Positions 1 through 10,165 of a stretch of 64,000 nucleotides of DNA are shown in pieces. Within the stretch, counting starts at the first letter, position 1, and each line of letters opens with the position of its first letter. Under the pieces are notes generated by a model that was not told the DNA's origin, did no database searches, and saw only the letters and a list, made by a program, of their open reading frames with translations. The stretch spans positions 10,275,658 to 10,339,657 of the forward strand of contig CM030704.1 of assembly GCA_017979445.1 (NCBI GenBank). The letters run 5' to 3'. Both the position numbers and the translations under genes were made by a program. The DNA is from Akebia trifoliata. Taxonomy: Eukaryota; Streptophyta; Magnoliopsida; Ranunculales; Lardizabalaceae.

Positions 1-676
1 ATAAAAGAAAGGCATAAAATTAGAAATAACACAAGAACTTGCTCTAGACTTTTTCACTCTCCAGTGGAGGGGAACTTAACCTAATGTCATTGCAAGAGAG
101 GGAAGACAAGAGATGAAAGAACTTTTCTTCATTTCATGGAGAAAATTACAACTTCTTCTTCTTCTACTTCTTACAAGACTAGTTAACCAAAAGAAAATAA
201 CTAGAAAATGAAAATACAAAAAATAATAGAATAAGCAAAGAGCCTTAGATTAAAGGAGTCTTGGATAAGAGAACCAAGATGGGACCCTTTCTCTAGAAAT
301 GAAGGCTCTATTTATAGAGAAAAATGTGTGTAGAAGAGTCTAAAAGTAGCCTCCACTTTTCTTTGCACAAAAAGACAAAAGAGGAGAATATGAGTTAAGG
401 ATTAGGGCATTCCAAAGTGTTAGGGCATTCCAAAGTGGGCCCAAATGCTTTTGCCTTGAGATTTTGATTCCAAATTGTTGATTTTCTGCACAAGAAACAC
501 GTAATTAGATTTATCTAGTAAATGAATTTATTTATATATAATTAAGCCTAATTAACATGCAACGTGGTGGTTTGAGGCTTATCATGATTATTATCTTAAT
601 ATAGAGAAATAGGTACAAAAATCAAGATAAATATCCAGAAATGTGCGTATAATTGAGTGTTTGGAGACACTCATCA
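1..676. other. Unassigned AT-rich sequence, possibly an LTR fragment on the minus strand
   Basis: No ORF of note. Read on the minus strand, about 303-320 holds a TATA-like CTATAAATAGAG, followed downstream by a pyrimidine-rich stretch with (CTT)n around 150-170 and a TTATTTCTAATTTTAT-type end near base 1. That order is what a U3-R-U5 LTR would show, but I see no second copy and no TG...CA ends, so the assignment is weak. It could equally be internal sequence of the Tat-like element whose 3' end follows. Confidence 0.25.
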
Positions 677-1045
677 AGAAACGAGACTCCAACTTTTTGA
701 ATAATATATAGGCTTTTTGAAGTGCCTATAAACCTAAGTTCGAGTCCGAGAAACGAGACTCCAACGTTTTGAATCATAGGCTTTTTGAAGTGCCTGTTAA
801 CCTTAGTTCGAGTCCGAGAAACGAGACTCCATTTTTAATAGGATTGTTTAAGTTCCTGTAAACCTTAGCCAGAGTCTGAGAAACGAGACTCCAGCTTTGT
901 TTGAAATCATATTGAATTAATAGGATTGTTTAAGTTCCTTAGCCTGAGAAGCTTGGCTACAATAGGCTCGAGTCTAATAAACGAGACTCAAATTTTTTGA
1001 ACTCTAAAAAAAGAATTTCAAATAGGATTTAATGAAGTTCCTACA
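677..1045. repeat. Variable-length tandem repeat array of T1
   Basis: Five imperfect units start with AGAAACGAGACTCC or a close variant at 677, 749, 817, 879 and 977, so unit lengths are 72, 68, 62 and 98 bp. Inside the units recur a GGCTTTTTGAAGTGCCT or GGATTGTTTAAGTTCCT block and TTCGAGTCCG. The array lies about 400 bp before the 3' LTR of T1, the same place where T2 has a completely different 34 bp array. Tandem repeats at this site are typical of Tat-lineage Gypsy elements. Confidence 0.8.
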
Positions 1046-1451
1046 ATGTTATGACTCCAATTACTTTATTGTTCAACCTTGCCATGATTGCTTTCGTTGC
1101 ATAAGCACATTTCAATTTTGAATCATTATTGTCAGTGAGAGAAGATCTCTGGGACCTGACACATTTTTACTCTGTTTCACACAGTACACACACTCACACT
1201 TGCACCTTTTAGTCAAGGAGAATTCTTTAAAATTCAAGGATCTGACACTGTCAGTGAAAGCTCACGCTTGAGGACCTGACAACATTTTTGTTCGGGGAGA
1301 GTTTTACACTCAAGGATCCGAACGCCCTGACGAATTGCTAAATCAGGCTACAAAATGAATTGTCACTAGCTTTGGCATTCAGATATCGCACTATCTACCA
1401 AAATAGATTTGCTATCTAGTTTGCTTCAACCCTCTGCCAAAGAGGGGCATC
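1046..1451 (+). other. 3' internal end and polypurine tract of Tat-like element T1
   Basis: The last 200-250 bases match 9920-10165, just before the T2 3' LTR, almost base for base: the CTGACAAC... block, GCTAAATCAGGCT, ACTAGCTTTGGCATTCA and CTCTGCCAAAGAGGGGCATC. The final AAAGAGGGGCA is the polypurine tract that primes plus-strand DNA synthesis immediately before the LTR. No coding capacity remains. Confidence 0.75.
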
Positions 1452-2224
1452 TGTAGACACCCCATTTTTGCATCTGCCTGATTAATCAACTCGTCAACCC
1501 GATCGCAATGATTCCCAATGATGGATGTGTATTCTATTGCTTTATTTTGTTACCAGATGTGTTTCAGAAATCCGGATGAGGTATCTCGAACTGACAAAAC
1601 CTTAGAAACCATGCTACGCTAGGAAAATACGACCCTAGAAACATAGAAATCATCATCTTGCAGACCAAAAGGAAGTTTCACGATAAAAATCACTAAAAAT
1701 TGACCAAATTACCAAAATACCCTTAACCTCAAGACAACCCTAGAGCCTACGTTACGCTTAGGAAAACTCTCTCGAACACATAAAATAAAAAATTGGAACC
1801 AAATAAATCATTTCACCAATTTTAACAGAATTTGACAAAATTACGAAAATACCCTCATAAAGTTCACAACCATTTCACATAAAAAATTTTATAAATGACA
1901 CAAACCAACATTCTCATTGAATTCCTTACGAAAAATCGATTTTAAAACATCCTAGAACATTAAAAACCGACTTAAAACGTGAAAAGTCCTCTCCGGGGGT
2001 AAAACGGTAATTTCATAATTTTTATAATTAAAAAATTCGAAATTAATAAATAAAACATTAGATAATTAAAGTGAAACATTAATGAAATTAATTTAAAATT
2101 TTGAACCTAAAAAATCGATCAATCGGACTCTCAGGAAAAATTGTTGAGGGTTCGTGGGATATTTCTTTAAGGACCCCTCCATTTGGGGGTCCAAAGAATT
2201 AAAGAAATAATGGAAGGGGGTTCT

Positions 2225-2570
2225 CCAAAAATTAAAAGTAAATCAAGCAAGACTAAAGTCAAGGTATTAAAGTTAATCAAGTGAGACTAAAGTCAAAATT
2301 AAAGTCAATTAAGCAAGACTGAAGTCAAAATATTAAAAGTCAATCAATTAAGACTAAAGTCAAAACATTAAAAGTCAATCAAATAAGACCAAAAGTCATA
2401 ATAGAATTCTAATTAAATAATAACTCTATCTAATAGAGTTCTAACTAAAAAACAATTCTACCTAAAACAATTCTAATTAAAACACAATTCTACCTAAAAC
2501 AATTCTAATTAAAACACAATTCTACCTAAAACAATTTTAACTAAAACACAACTCTAATTGAAAGATCTCT
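2225..2570. repeat. Short tandem subrepeats inside the T1 LTR (U3)
   Basis: Two kinds of array. The first repeats AAGTCAATCAAG.AAGACTAAAGTC every 30 bp or so. The second repeats a roughly 32 bp unit with ACAATTCTACCTAAAACAAT. Both are upstream of the TATA box, so they lie in U3. The corresponding stretch of the other LTR (about 10950-11250) has fewer copies of the second unit. Confidence 0.65.
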
Positions 2571-2612
2571 AATTAAACACTAACTCTATCCAAATCAACC
2601 CTAAAAAACATC

Positions 2613-2620
2613 TATAAATA
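2613..2620 (+). promoter_or_regulatory. TATA box of T1 LTR
   Basis: TATAAATA within CTATAAATAGAGGT, conserved at the matching place in the T2 LTR (11298-11305) while surrounding sequence has drifted. It would direct transcription of the element rightward, starting about 30 bp downstream. Confidence 0.6.
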
Positions 2621-3235
2621 GAGGTGCTCACACTCTATTTTCGGATAAAATCATAAACCCTAAGAGAAGTAGGTCTAGAAGCTCCCCTAGCCCCCCATAA
2701 ACCCTAGTTTTGGAGCCCCAACTCCTTACCTAACATCCCCCCTTCAATTTTAGTCTAGAAAATACCTAAAATCCCTCCAAAAACACCCCTAATCCGCAAC
2801 AAACTTGAAGAGTTCAGATTCAGAAACAAGGAGATACCTTAATCTAGGAGATCCGAAATCAAATCCGGAGACAGAACGAAGCAAGGGAGTACAGTACAAA
2901 GAGCTCTTTTTGCCAGATCTGAGGGAGCAAAATCCTTGCTATCGGAAAGGTATGAAATTTTTTATTTTTATTTTTATCTAGGTTTTTTAGCAATGTGATA
3001 TATTTGGGAAGTTAGTAGAGACCGACTTTGGCCGGGTGGGGTTGGTGCCTAACACCTTCCAACCCCGTAACATGATCCCTGAATTCAGATTTTTTATGGT
3101 AGATTAGTTCTTGTTATCCATGTTAGAGTCAGTTTGGTTCCTAGACCACAATAACTAGGTGGCGACTCCCAAACCTCAAGGGTCAAAAGCGGATCCGCAC
3201 ACCCCGCGGATCGAGGGCGCTTTCACAAACCTTTT

Positions 3236-4700
3236 GAAATGACTACCTCGATGATGAAAATGTCAAATTGAGGTTGTTTTCCTTATCTCTAGAAGATCAT
3301 GCAACAACATAGTTGAACTCAATGCCCTCAAACTCAATCACCACTTGGGACGAGTTATTATGAAAATTCATGGTCAAGTTCTTTCCAATGGCAAAAACAA
3401 AATAAATCAAAAATATTGTTAGGAACTTAAGGGCAAACCCAAATGAAGAATTTTTCCAAAACTAGGAAAGATTTAATGACCTGATAGTCAAATGTCCACA
3501 TCATGGGATTGATAAAATCCAACTGGTCAATTTCTTCTATCATGGTCTTACGATAGTCTAACGTATCCTTTTAGAGTCTATGCACAAAGAAAAATTCATG
3601 AATTAGACTCCAAATCAAGCTTACGAGTTTCTCATAGAACTTGTTAAAAATGATCAAAACTAGAGCATCAATTTAAAAGATTCTGATAGGAGTGACTTTG
3701 GAGCTAATAAACCAGGAATGTACGAGGTCAAAAGTGGTCCTAATCTAAATAATGTAATGACTACTTTGGTTAGTACTATGCAAAACTTAAATAAGAAATT
3801 TGATGCTTTCAACATTAAACTAACCAGTAAGAAGTACATCTTGTACTCCAAGTCACTTCAGAGATACCTTTTGCATGTAACATATGAGAAACTTTTGATC
3901 TCCTCATAGAGAACTGTCCTATGGCCAATACAGAACAAGCCAATGCCATTGGAACATATAACACTTCTAAAAAATTCACTCCAAATTCATATAATCAGAC
4001 TTACCACTTAGACAATAGGTTTCATCCCAACTTTTCCTATTGTTAGAACGAGCCCATCCAACAAGGTGATGCTCCTGATTTTCAAAAAGACTATAATAAG
4101 CAGTCTTAGTTCAATGCGAAACTTTCTTTGGTTCCACAAGCATCTTACTTTTCACCTTATACGTCTGATCAAAAAATGATTGTTGTTGACCCTATAACCA
4201 ACTATTCTCCCCTAGTTGCATAAACAAACTCTGCATTAGAAACAATGATAACAGAGATGTTAAAGCAACAACAGCAATTTCAGCTTACAACTTAACAAAT
4301 ACAGAAATTCATGTAGGGCCAAGAGCAATTGAATCAGAACCAAGCACAATCAGTTAACAAGCTTGAGGTTCAACTAGGATAATTAGTTCTATCACTTGAG
4401 GAGGGAAATAAAGGACAATTTCCAAGCCAAATCGTGCCTAACCCAAGAAGAACTGCCCCAAAAAGACAGTATGAAATAACAAGTCAATTTGGACCTTTTA
4501 ATAACTCTTTTCAAGCAGTCCACACACTACGTTCTGGTAAATTAGTGGAAAATCAAGTGCACATGCCCAATGAGGTCCTAACACAAGATGATACCTAAAG
4601 TGCACCTTCAACAAAGGAAGAGAACCAACAAAAAGAAGCTCATCTACTAATGTTAAAAAGAAATTACCATTCCCAAGGGCCCTTTTCCACATAGATTAGC
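3236..4700 (+). pseudogene. Athila-type gag remnant
   Basis: Gag is the capsid/nucleocapsid protein of the element. Near 3260-3300 one frame reads VKLRLFSLSLEDH, and 3335-3360 reads NSITTWDEL, both hallmarks of the plant retrotransposon gag domain. Further on are the equivalents of the EEFFQ.WERFNDL and CPHHGI motifs (about 3440-3510). A degenerate zinc knuckle (CNIC...NCPMA) lies at about 3870-3925. Stops and frameshifts occur throughout, and the N-terminal part is absent because T1 occupies its place. The downstream part around 4400-4700 is the variable gag-protease linker. Confidence 0.7.
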
Positions 4701-5460
4701 AAACATTAAAAAAATAAAGCAATTAGAAGATATTCTTGAAGTCTTCAAGAATGTTCAGATTAACATCCCTTTTCTGGATACTATCAGTCAAATCTCTTCA
4801 TATGTTAAGTTCTTTAAAGATCTCACTACAGTGAAAAGAAAAACATTTGTACCTAGAGTGGCTACAGTGATAGCTCAATCATCCTGTTTGATTCAATAGA
4901 CAATAGCACATAAATTCAAGAACCTAGGTTGTCAAACAATCTTTGTGCATATAGGGGACACAATGATTGAAAAATGTCTGGTAGATCTTGGGCCAGTATG
5001 AATCTTCTACCCTTTTTTGTATACAAATAACTAGGTTTTGAGGAACTCAAACCTACATATATCACTTTTAACTTAGCAGACAGATCAGTTAAGATTCTCA
5101 AGGGGATAGTAGAAGATGTAATAATTAAGATTAAAGACTTTTATATCCCTGCTGATTTTGTGGTACTTGACACTGAACCTGTTATGAACTCAAACAATCA
5201 TGTTCCGGTCATCTTGGACCGACTATTCTTAGTCACATCTAATGCTGTTATCAAATGTAAAAACTAGATTATGACCTTAGCTTATGGAGACATGAAAGTG
5301 AAATTGAATGTCTTCCACAACAAGTGTCAATCCCTTGACATGGATGATATGGAAGGGGTCAATATGATCAATACATTGGTTAACAGAACATTCTAGGAAG
5401 TGAAGAACATTAACCCGCAAGAAGAGTACTTAGGCCAATTTGACCTCGAGTTTGATGAAG
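4701..5460 (+). pseudogene. Athila-type aspartic protease remnant
   Basis: About 4985-5010 encodes LVDLG and then a shifted SMNLLP, the remains of the LLDLGAS(I/V)NLLP active site that this lineage uses in place of DTGA. About 5155-5230 encodes DFVVLDTEP and VPVILDR.FL, also conserved after the active site. The enzyme would have cleaved the polyprotein. Several in-frame stops and at least one shift make it nonfunctional. It continues directly from gag and into RT with no gap. Confidence 0.65.
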
Positions 5461-5689
5461 AATAATCCATCAAGGAGGTAAATACCCTCATATAATCCAT
5501 CCCTGAGATGACTTTTATAAATTGACAACTTAAAATAGAGAGTCTCCCTACCCCTTCATCTCTACCTTCAGTTGCGGAGACTCTTAAACCTAAACTCAAA
5601 CAGTTGCCTGACATGTTGAAATATGTATTCTTAGGGAATGTCGAAACCGTTTTTGTAATCATATCACCTGACTTACAAAGTCTCAAGAA

Positions 5690-8466
5690 AAGTAGTTATT
5701 AAAGGTTTTACGTGAACATAAGAAAGTTATTAGTTGGACCATAGTTGATATAAAGGGTATTAGTCCCTCTTTGGTTATGTACCAAATACATCTCTAGGAC
5801 AACTACAAACCATCGAAAGAACCACAAAGAAGACTGAATCCGATCTTATAAGAGGTTGTTTAAGGAGAAGTCCTCAAATTGCTAGATGTGGGTATTATAT
5901 ACCCCATTTCAGATAGTAAATGGGTAAGTCCAGTTTAAGTGGTCCTAAATAAATCCGATGTCATCGTTGTAATCAATAAGGATAACAAACTAGTACCAAC
6001 TCGCATCCAAACTGGGTGGTGAATTTGTATAGACCACAAGAAGTTGAACTCTATGACACGAAAAGATCATTCCCTCTCCCATTCATAGATCAAATGCTAA
6101 AATGTCTGCTAGACACGCCTATTATTGCTTTCTTGATGGATATTCAGGGTATAATCAGATTTCGATCGCCCTTAAAGATCAAGAAAAAACAACTTTCATG
6201 TATCCCTTTGGGACTTTTGCCTATCGACGCATGCCCTTTGGGCTTTGCAATGCTCCTACAACTTTTCAACGATATATGTTAAGCATTTTCTTCGATATGG
6301 TAGAAAATTTTCTTGAAGTCTTCATAGATGACTTTTTAGTCTTTGGCTCTAGCTTTGACTGTTGTCTACATCACCTAAAGTTAATCTTAGCTAGATGCTG
6401 CGAAAAAAATATGTTGTTAAATTGAGAGAAATGTCATTTCATGGTCACTTCTGGGATTGTGTTGGGACACATCATATCCCACAACGGGATTGCGGTAGAT
6501 ATGGTAAAATTTGATCTTATCACTAATCTACGTCCCCCTAAAATTATGATGGAAGTTCATTCTTTCCTAAGGCATGCAGGCTGTTATAGGCATTTCATTA
6601 AGGATTTTGAAAAGATTTACAAACCTATATGCAACTTATTATCTAAGGATGCAAACTTTGAACTCTTTACAACCTGTTTAAATGCATTTGAAAAACTCAA
6701 AACTGAGTTGACAACATCACATATCATCCAACCACCGAACTGGAATCTACCATTTGAGGTGATGTGTGATGCTTTAGACAACGTAAGAGGTGTTGTACTG
6801 GGGCAACGAGTTGACAAACTCCCCTATGTCATCCAGTATGCGAGCAAAATGTTAAACGATGCCCAACTCAACTACTCCACAATTGATAAAGAGCTACTAG
6901 CAATAGTTTTTTATTTGGAAAAATTTTACTCCTAGTTAATAGAATTCAAGGTTATAATCTTCACTGACCATGCAACGCTGAAATACCTTCTCTCCAAGAA
7001 AGATATCAAAGCAAAGTTAATCCGATGGATTCTCTTATTAGAATAATTTAATCTCGAAATCTGAGATAAGAAAGGATGCAAGAATGTGGTTGCCGACCAC
7101 TTATCCAAACTGGTAGTTGAAACAAGTTCTAACTCCTTCTCAATTTTCGTGATTTTTTTAGATGAACAACTAATTTCTATCTCTAGTCTAGATACATCTT
7201 GGTACATTGTCATTGTCAATTACTTGGTGACTGGGCAAACACCTACCTCATGGAAGAACACAAGAGAGGATGAAATTCCTCGCTTAAGCTAAATGATTTT
7301 TTTTGAATGATCCGTACTTATTTAAGTACTACCCAAATCAAATAATCCGTCGGTGTATTTCTGAGCATGATAAAAAATATATACTTGATTTTTGCCACAA
7401 TCACGCTTGTGGTGGACACTTTGGAGGTAAGAAAATAGTAGCAAAAGTGCTGTAATATGATTTCTACTAGCCAACACTTTTTCATAATACCCACATCATC
7501 ACTAAGTCTTATGATCGATGTAAACATTTAGGTAAGATTAGCCAAAAGAATGAAATGCCCCAACTACCCATTATGATCATCGGAATTTTTAATGTTTGGG
7601 GCATTGATTTTATGGGACCCTTCCTCATTTTGCACGGATTCCAATATATCCTAGTCGCAGTCGACTACGTGTCTAAATGGGTAAAAGTAACAATGTGTTG
7701 GACCAACGACCACAAAGTCGTTGTGAACTTCCTTAAAAATACCGTATTTGCTCACTTTGGTACTCCAAGTGCGATCATTAACGACAGAGGTAATTATTTC
7801 TGCAATCGAGTTTTTAGAAGCCTTATGCATAAATATGCTATTACTCACAAGGTCGCCACTCCGTATCATCCTCAAACGAGTGGACAACTCGAAATATCCA
7901 ATCGTGAAGTTAAAACCATTCTTGAAAAAATAGTAAATCTTTCACAAAAGGATTGGTCTTTGCAATTGTCTGACGCCTTGTAGGCCTATCGTATAACTTT
8001 CAAAACTCCGATCGGCATGTCCCCCTATTGTCTCATCTTTGGAAAATCTTGTCATCTCCCGGTAAAACTCGAACACCGCATGTATTGAGCTATAAAACAT
8101 CTTAATTTTGATCTTGCCAAAGCAGGAGAGCACATAAAACTTCAACTCTTTAAGTTGGAAGAATTGCGTAACGATGCATATGATAGTACTAAATTGTACA
8201 AGGATCGTATAAAGGCCTAACATGACAAATACATTCAAAGAAAATCCTTTCAAGTAGGTCAGCAAGTATTGCTCTATAATTTTCACCTCCACCTATTTCC
8301 TAGAAAATTAAAATCTCGATGGACAGGACTCTTTGTGGTCTATAAAATTAATTCACATGGCAACATCAAGATACTCAATACAACAAATGTAGTATTTTTC
8401 AAGTCAATGGTCAACAGCTCAAGCCGTTTCTCAAACTCCTACTTCAAGAAAAAGATTCCTTTATGA
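5690..8466 (+). pseudogene. Athila-type pol remnant: reverse transcriptase, RNase H, integrase
   Basis: RT: FLDGYSGYNQI near 6128, MPFGLCNAPTTFQR near 6230 and the catalytic box as FIDDF near 6325. RNase H: CDALDN near 6768 and LNYSTIDKELLAIVF near 6868. Integrase: zinc-finger remnant at about 7350-7530, GIDFMGP near 7600 (first Asp), INDRG near 7780 (second Asp), then [15 protein letters not shown] near 7865 (Glu). An integrase C-terminal segment with PRKLKSRWTG is at about 8290. The frames change repeatedly and stops are common, for example TAG at 7981. A TTCGGGAGGCAACCC block at about 8530 follows integrase, as it does in other elements of this group. Confidence 0.85.
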
Positions 8467-9062
8467 GGGATCCTGTGTATCAGGATTAGCCTCATATCAT
8501 TGTCTGGTTGAAGACCATAAACTTAGTGTTTTTCGGGAGGCAACCCTTGATTAGAAGGTGTGCAACGTGTTTTACACAACCTAGGATCAATTTTTTTTAT
8601 TCTTATCTAAATTTGACCTCAATAAGGGTTAAAAGGGTAAAAATTTTGCAAAATTTCATTGAAAATTTTTCCTGAAAAATTTATTTTTCAACTTGAAATT
8701 TTTTGGGAAAAATTATTTTCCATAGAATTTTCAAGGTGGAAAATTTATTTTCTTGGAAAATTGAGCACCATCTTTAAAAGAACAGCCCTAATCCTTATCT
8801 CTTCTTATTTCTATCTTTAGCCTCCATTTCCATTTTCTTTCAACTTCCAAACGATCTCATCAATGGAAATTCGACCATTGAAATCTCAAACCAATTGGCC
8901 CATTGCGTTCCTCCGAGCAATACGATCCTCATACTTTCTCTGCACCATCATCTGCCTCCATCAAACTACGTCACCACACCCATTCCTGGCATCACGATGA
9001 CTGTGGGGCCCATGTACTCAAATTTTTGATATATTTTTCACCTCATCATCCTCTCTTCATCC

Positions 9063-9406
9063 ATGGCACCCAAACATCGGTCCGTTTTTCCTAAGGAGGT
9101 TTATTACGATACATTTCTTACCCCTCAAAGATCATGGTTCCTCGACGCATTGCTTATCCATGGGTGGAGTCGCTTGCTCTATGACGATGATGAATTGGTT
9201 AGGGAGTTTTATGGTTCATATGAATCCGATAATTCATCTACTTCATCGATCACCGTCAAGTTCAGGGGTATTACATTCACAATTGATCCCTCCGATCTCC
9301 ATGCAATTTTGGGAATTGCCCTGGTAGACAATGGTGTTTGTGAACCCGATTTTGGGTTTGATTACTATATCACGTGGCTAGGTCTGTCCAAGTAAGATAT
9401 TTCCAT
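9063..9406 (+). pseudogene. ORF in the env position of Athila element A1, first half
   Basis: A 110-residue open frame starting MAPKHR, with a well-formed FLDALLIHGWSRLL...ITVKFRG.TFTIDPSDLHAILGI core. This resembles the plant 'putative transposon protein' domain often coded after integrase in Athila-group elements; its role is unknown, and the position is that of a retroviral env. I see no clear signal peptide or membrane segment in this half. The frame ends at a TAA near 9393, shortly before T2. The second half lies after T2. Confidence 0.55.
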
Positions 9407-9411
9407 CACGG

Positions 9412-9547
9412 TGTAGACACCCCATTTTTGCATCCGCCTGATTAATCAACTAGTCAACCCGATTGCAATGATTCCCAATGATGGATGTTATTTCCATTGT
9501 TTTATTTTGTTACCGGAAATGTTTAAGAAATCCGGATGAGGTATCTC
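9412..9547 (+). repeat. Truncated 5' LTR of T2
   Basis: Matches the first 130-odd bases of the T1 LTR and of the T2 3' LTR from TGTAGACACC through GATGAGGTATCTCG, then departs abruptly into the minisatellite. The preceding CACGG is the left target-site duplication. Promoter and R region are lost. Confidence 0.85.
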
Positions 9548-9895
9548 GGAACTATGCTCAAATGCTGCCAAGGGTTTTCTTGGAATTATGCTCAGGTGCC
9601 GCCAAGGGTTTTCTTGGAATTATGCTCAGATGCCGCTGAGGGCTTTCTCGGAACTATGCTCATATGCCGCCAAGGGTGTTCTTGGAATTATGCTCAGATG
9701 CCGCCGAGGGTTTTCTCGGAACTATGCCCAGATGCCGCCAAGGGTTTTCTTGGAACTATGCTCAGTTACCGCCGAGGGTATTCTTGGAATTATGCTCAGT
9801 TACCGCCGAGGGTTTTCTCGGAATTATGCTCAGTTTATATTCAAATTATGCTCAGTTTATACTCAGATTATGCTCAAATTATGCTCAGATTTTAA
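9548..9895. repeat. 34 bp minisatellite in T2
   Basis: Units GGAATTATGCTCAG / (A or G)TGCCGCC(A or G)AGGG / TTTTCTT recur exactly every 34 bp from 9548 (9582, 9616, 9650, 9684, 9718, 9752, 9786, 9820), about eight or nine copies, then decay into shorter ATTATGCTCAG pieces to about 9895. Because 34 is not a multiple of three and no unit has a stop, all three plus frames stay open for over 300 bases; these frames are not genes. T1 has a different array in the same place. Confidence 0.95.
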
Positions 9896-10165
9896 ATCAC
9901 ACACTTGCACAATTGTTACATCAGTCAAGGAGAATTTTTTTTAAAATTCAAGGATTTGACATTGTCAGTGAGAGTTTGTGCTCAAGGACCTGACAACCTT
10001 TTTATTCGGGGAGAGCCTTACCCTCAAGGATCCGAACACCCCGACGAATTGCTAAATCAGGCTGCAAAATGAACTGTCACTAGCTTTGGCATTCAAATAT
10101 CGCATTATCTACCAAAATAGATTTGCTATCTAGTTTGCTTCAACCCTCTGCCAAAGAGGGGCATC
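9896..10165 (+). other. 3' internal end and polypurine tract of T2
   Basis: Nearly identical to the sequence before the T1 3' LTR (about 1195-1451), including GACAATTGCTAAATCAGG-like and CTCTGCCAAAGAGGGGCATC blocks. The terminal AAAGAGGGGCA is the plus-strand primer tract. No ORF. Confidence 0.8.

Larger units (their letters stand above)
1452..3225 (+). repeat. 3' LTR of Tat-like Gypsy element T1 (1,774 bp)
   Basis: Begins TGTAGACACC and ends GCTTTCA. The full-length partner copy is 10166-11907. Contains (AAGTCAATCAA...AAGACTAAAGTC)-type subrepeats at about 2225-2400, (ACAATTCTACCTAAA)-type subrepeats at about 2450-2570, a TATA box, and a conserved GC-richer end with a GGTGGCGACTCCCAAACC block. 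The sequence on its left is the 3' internal end of the same family, so this is a 3' LTR and the 5' LTR lies outside the window. The base run after it, CAAAC at 3226-3230, is the expected right half of the target-site duplication; the left half cannot be checked here. Confidence 0.85.

Noticed and set aside
9536..9993. Three overlapping plus-strand open frames of 109-119 codons
   Set aside because: They are the three readings of the 34 bp minisatellite; repetitive translation and no independent coding evidence.
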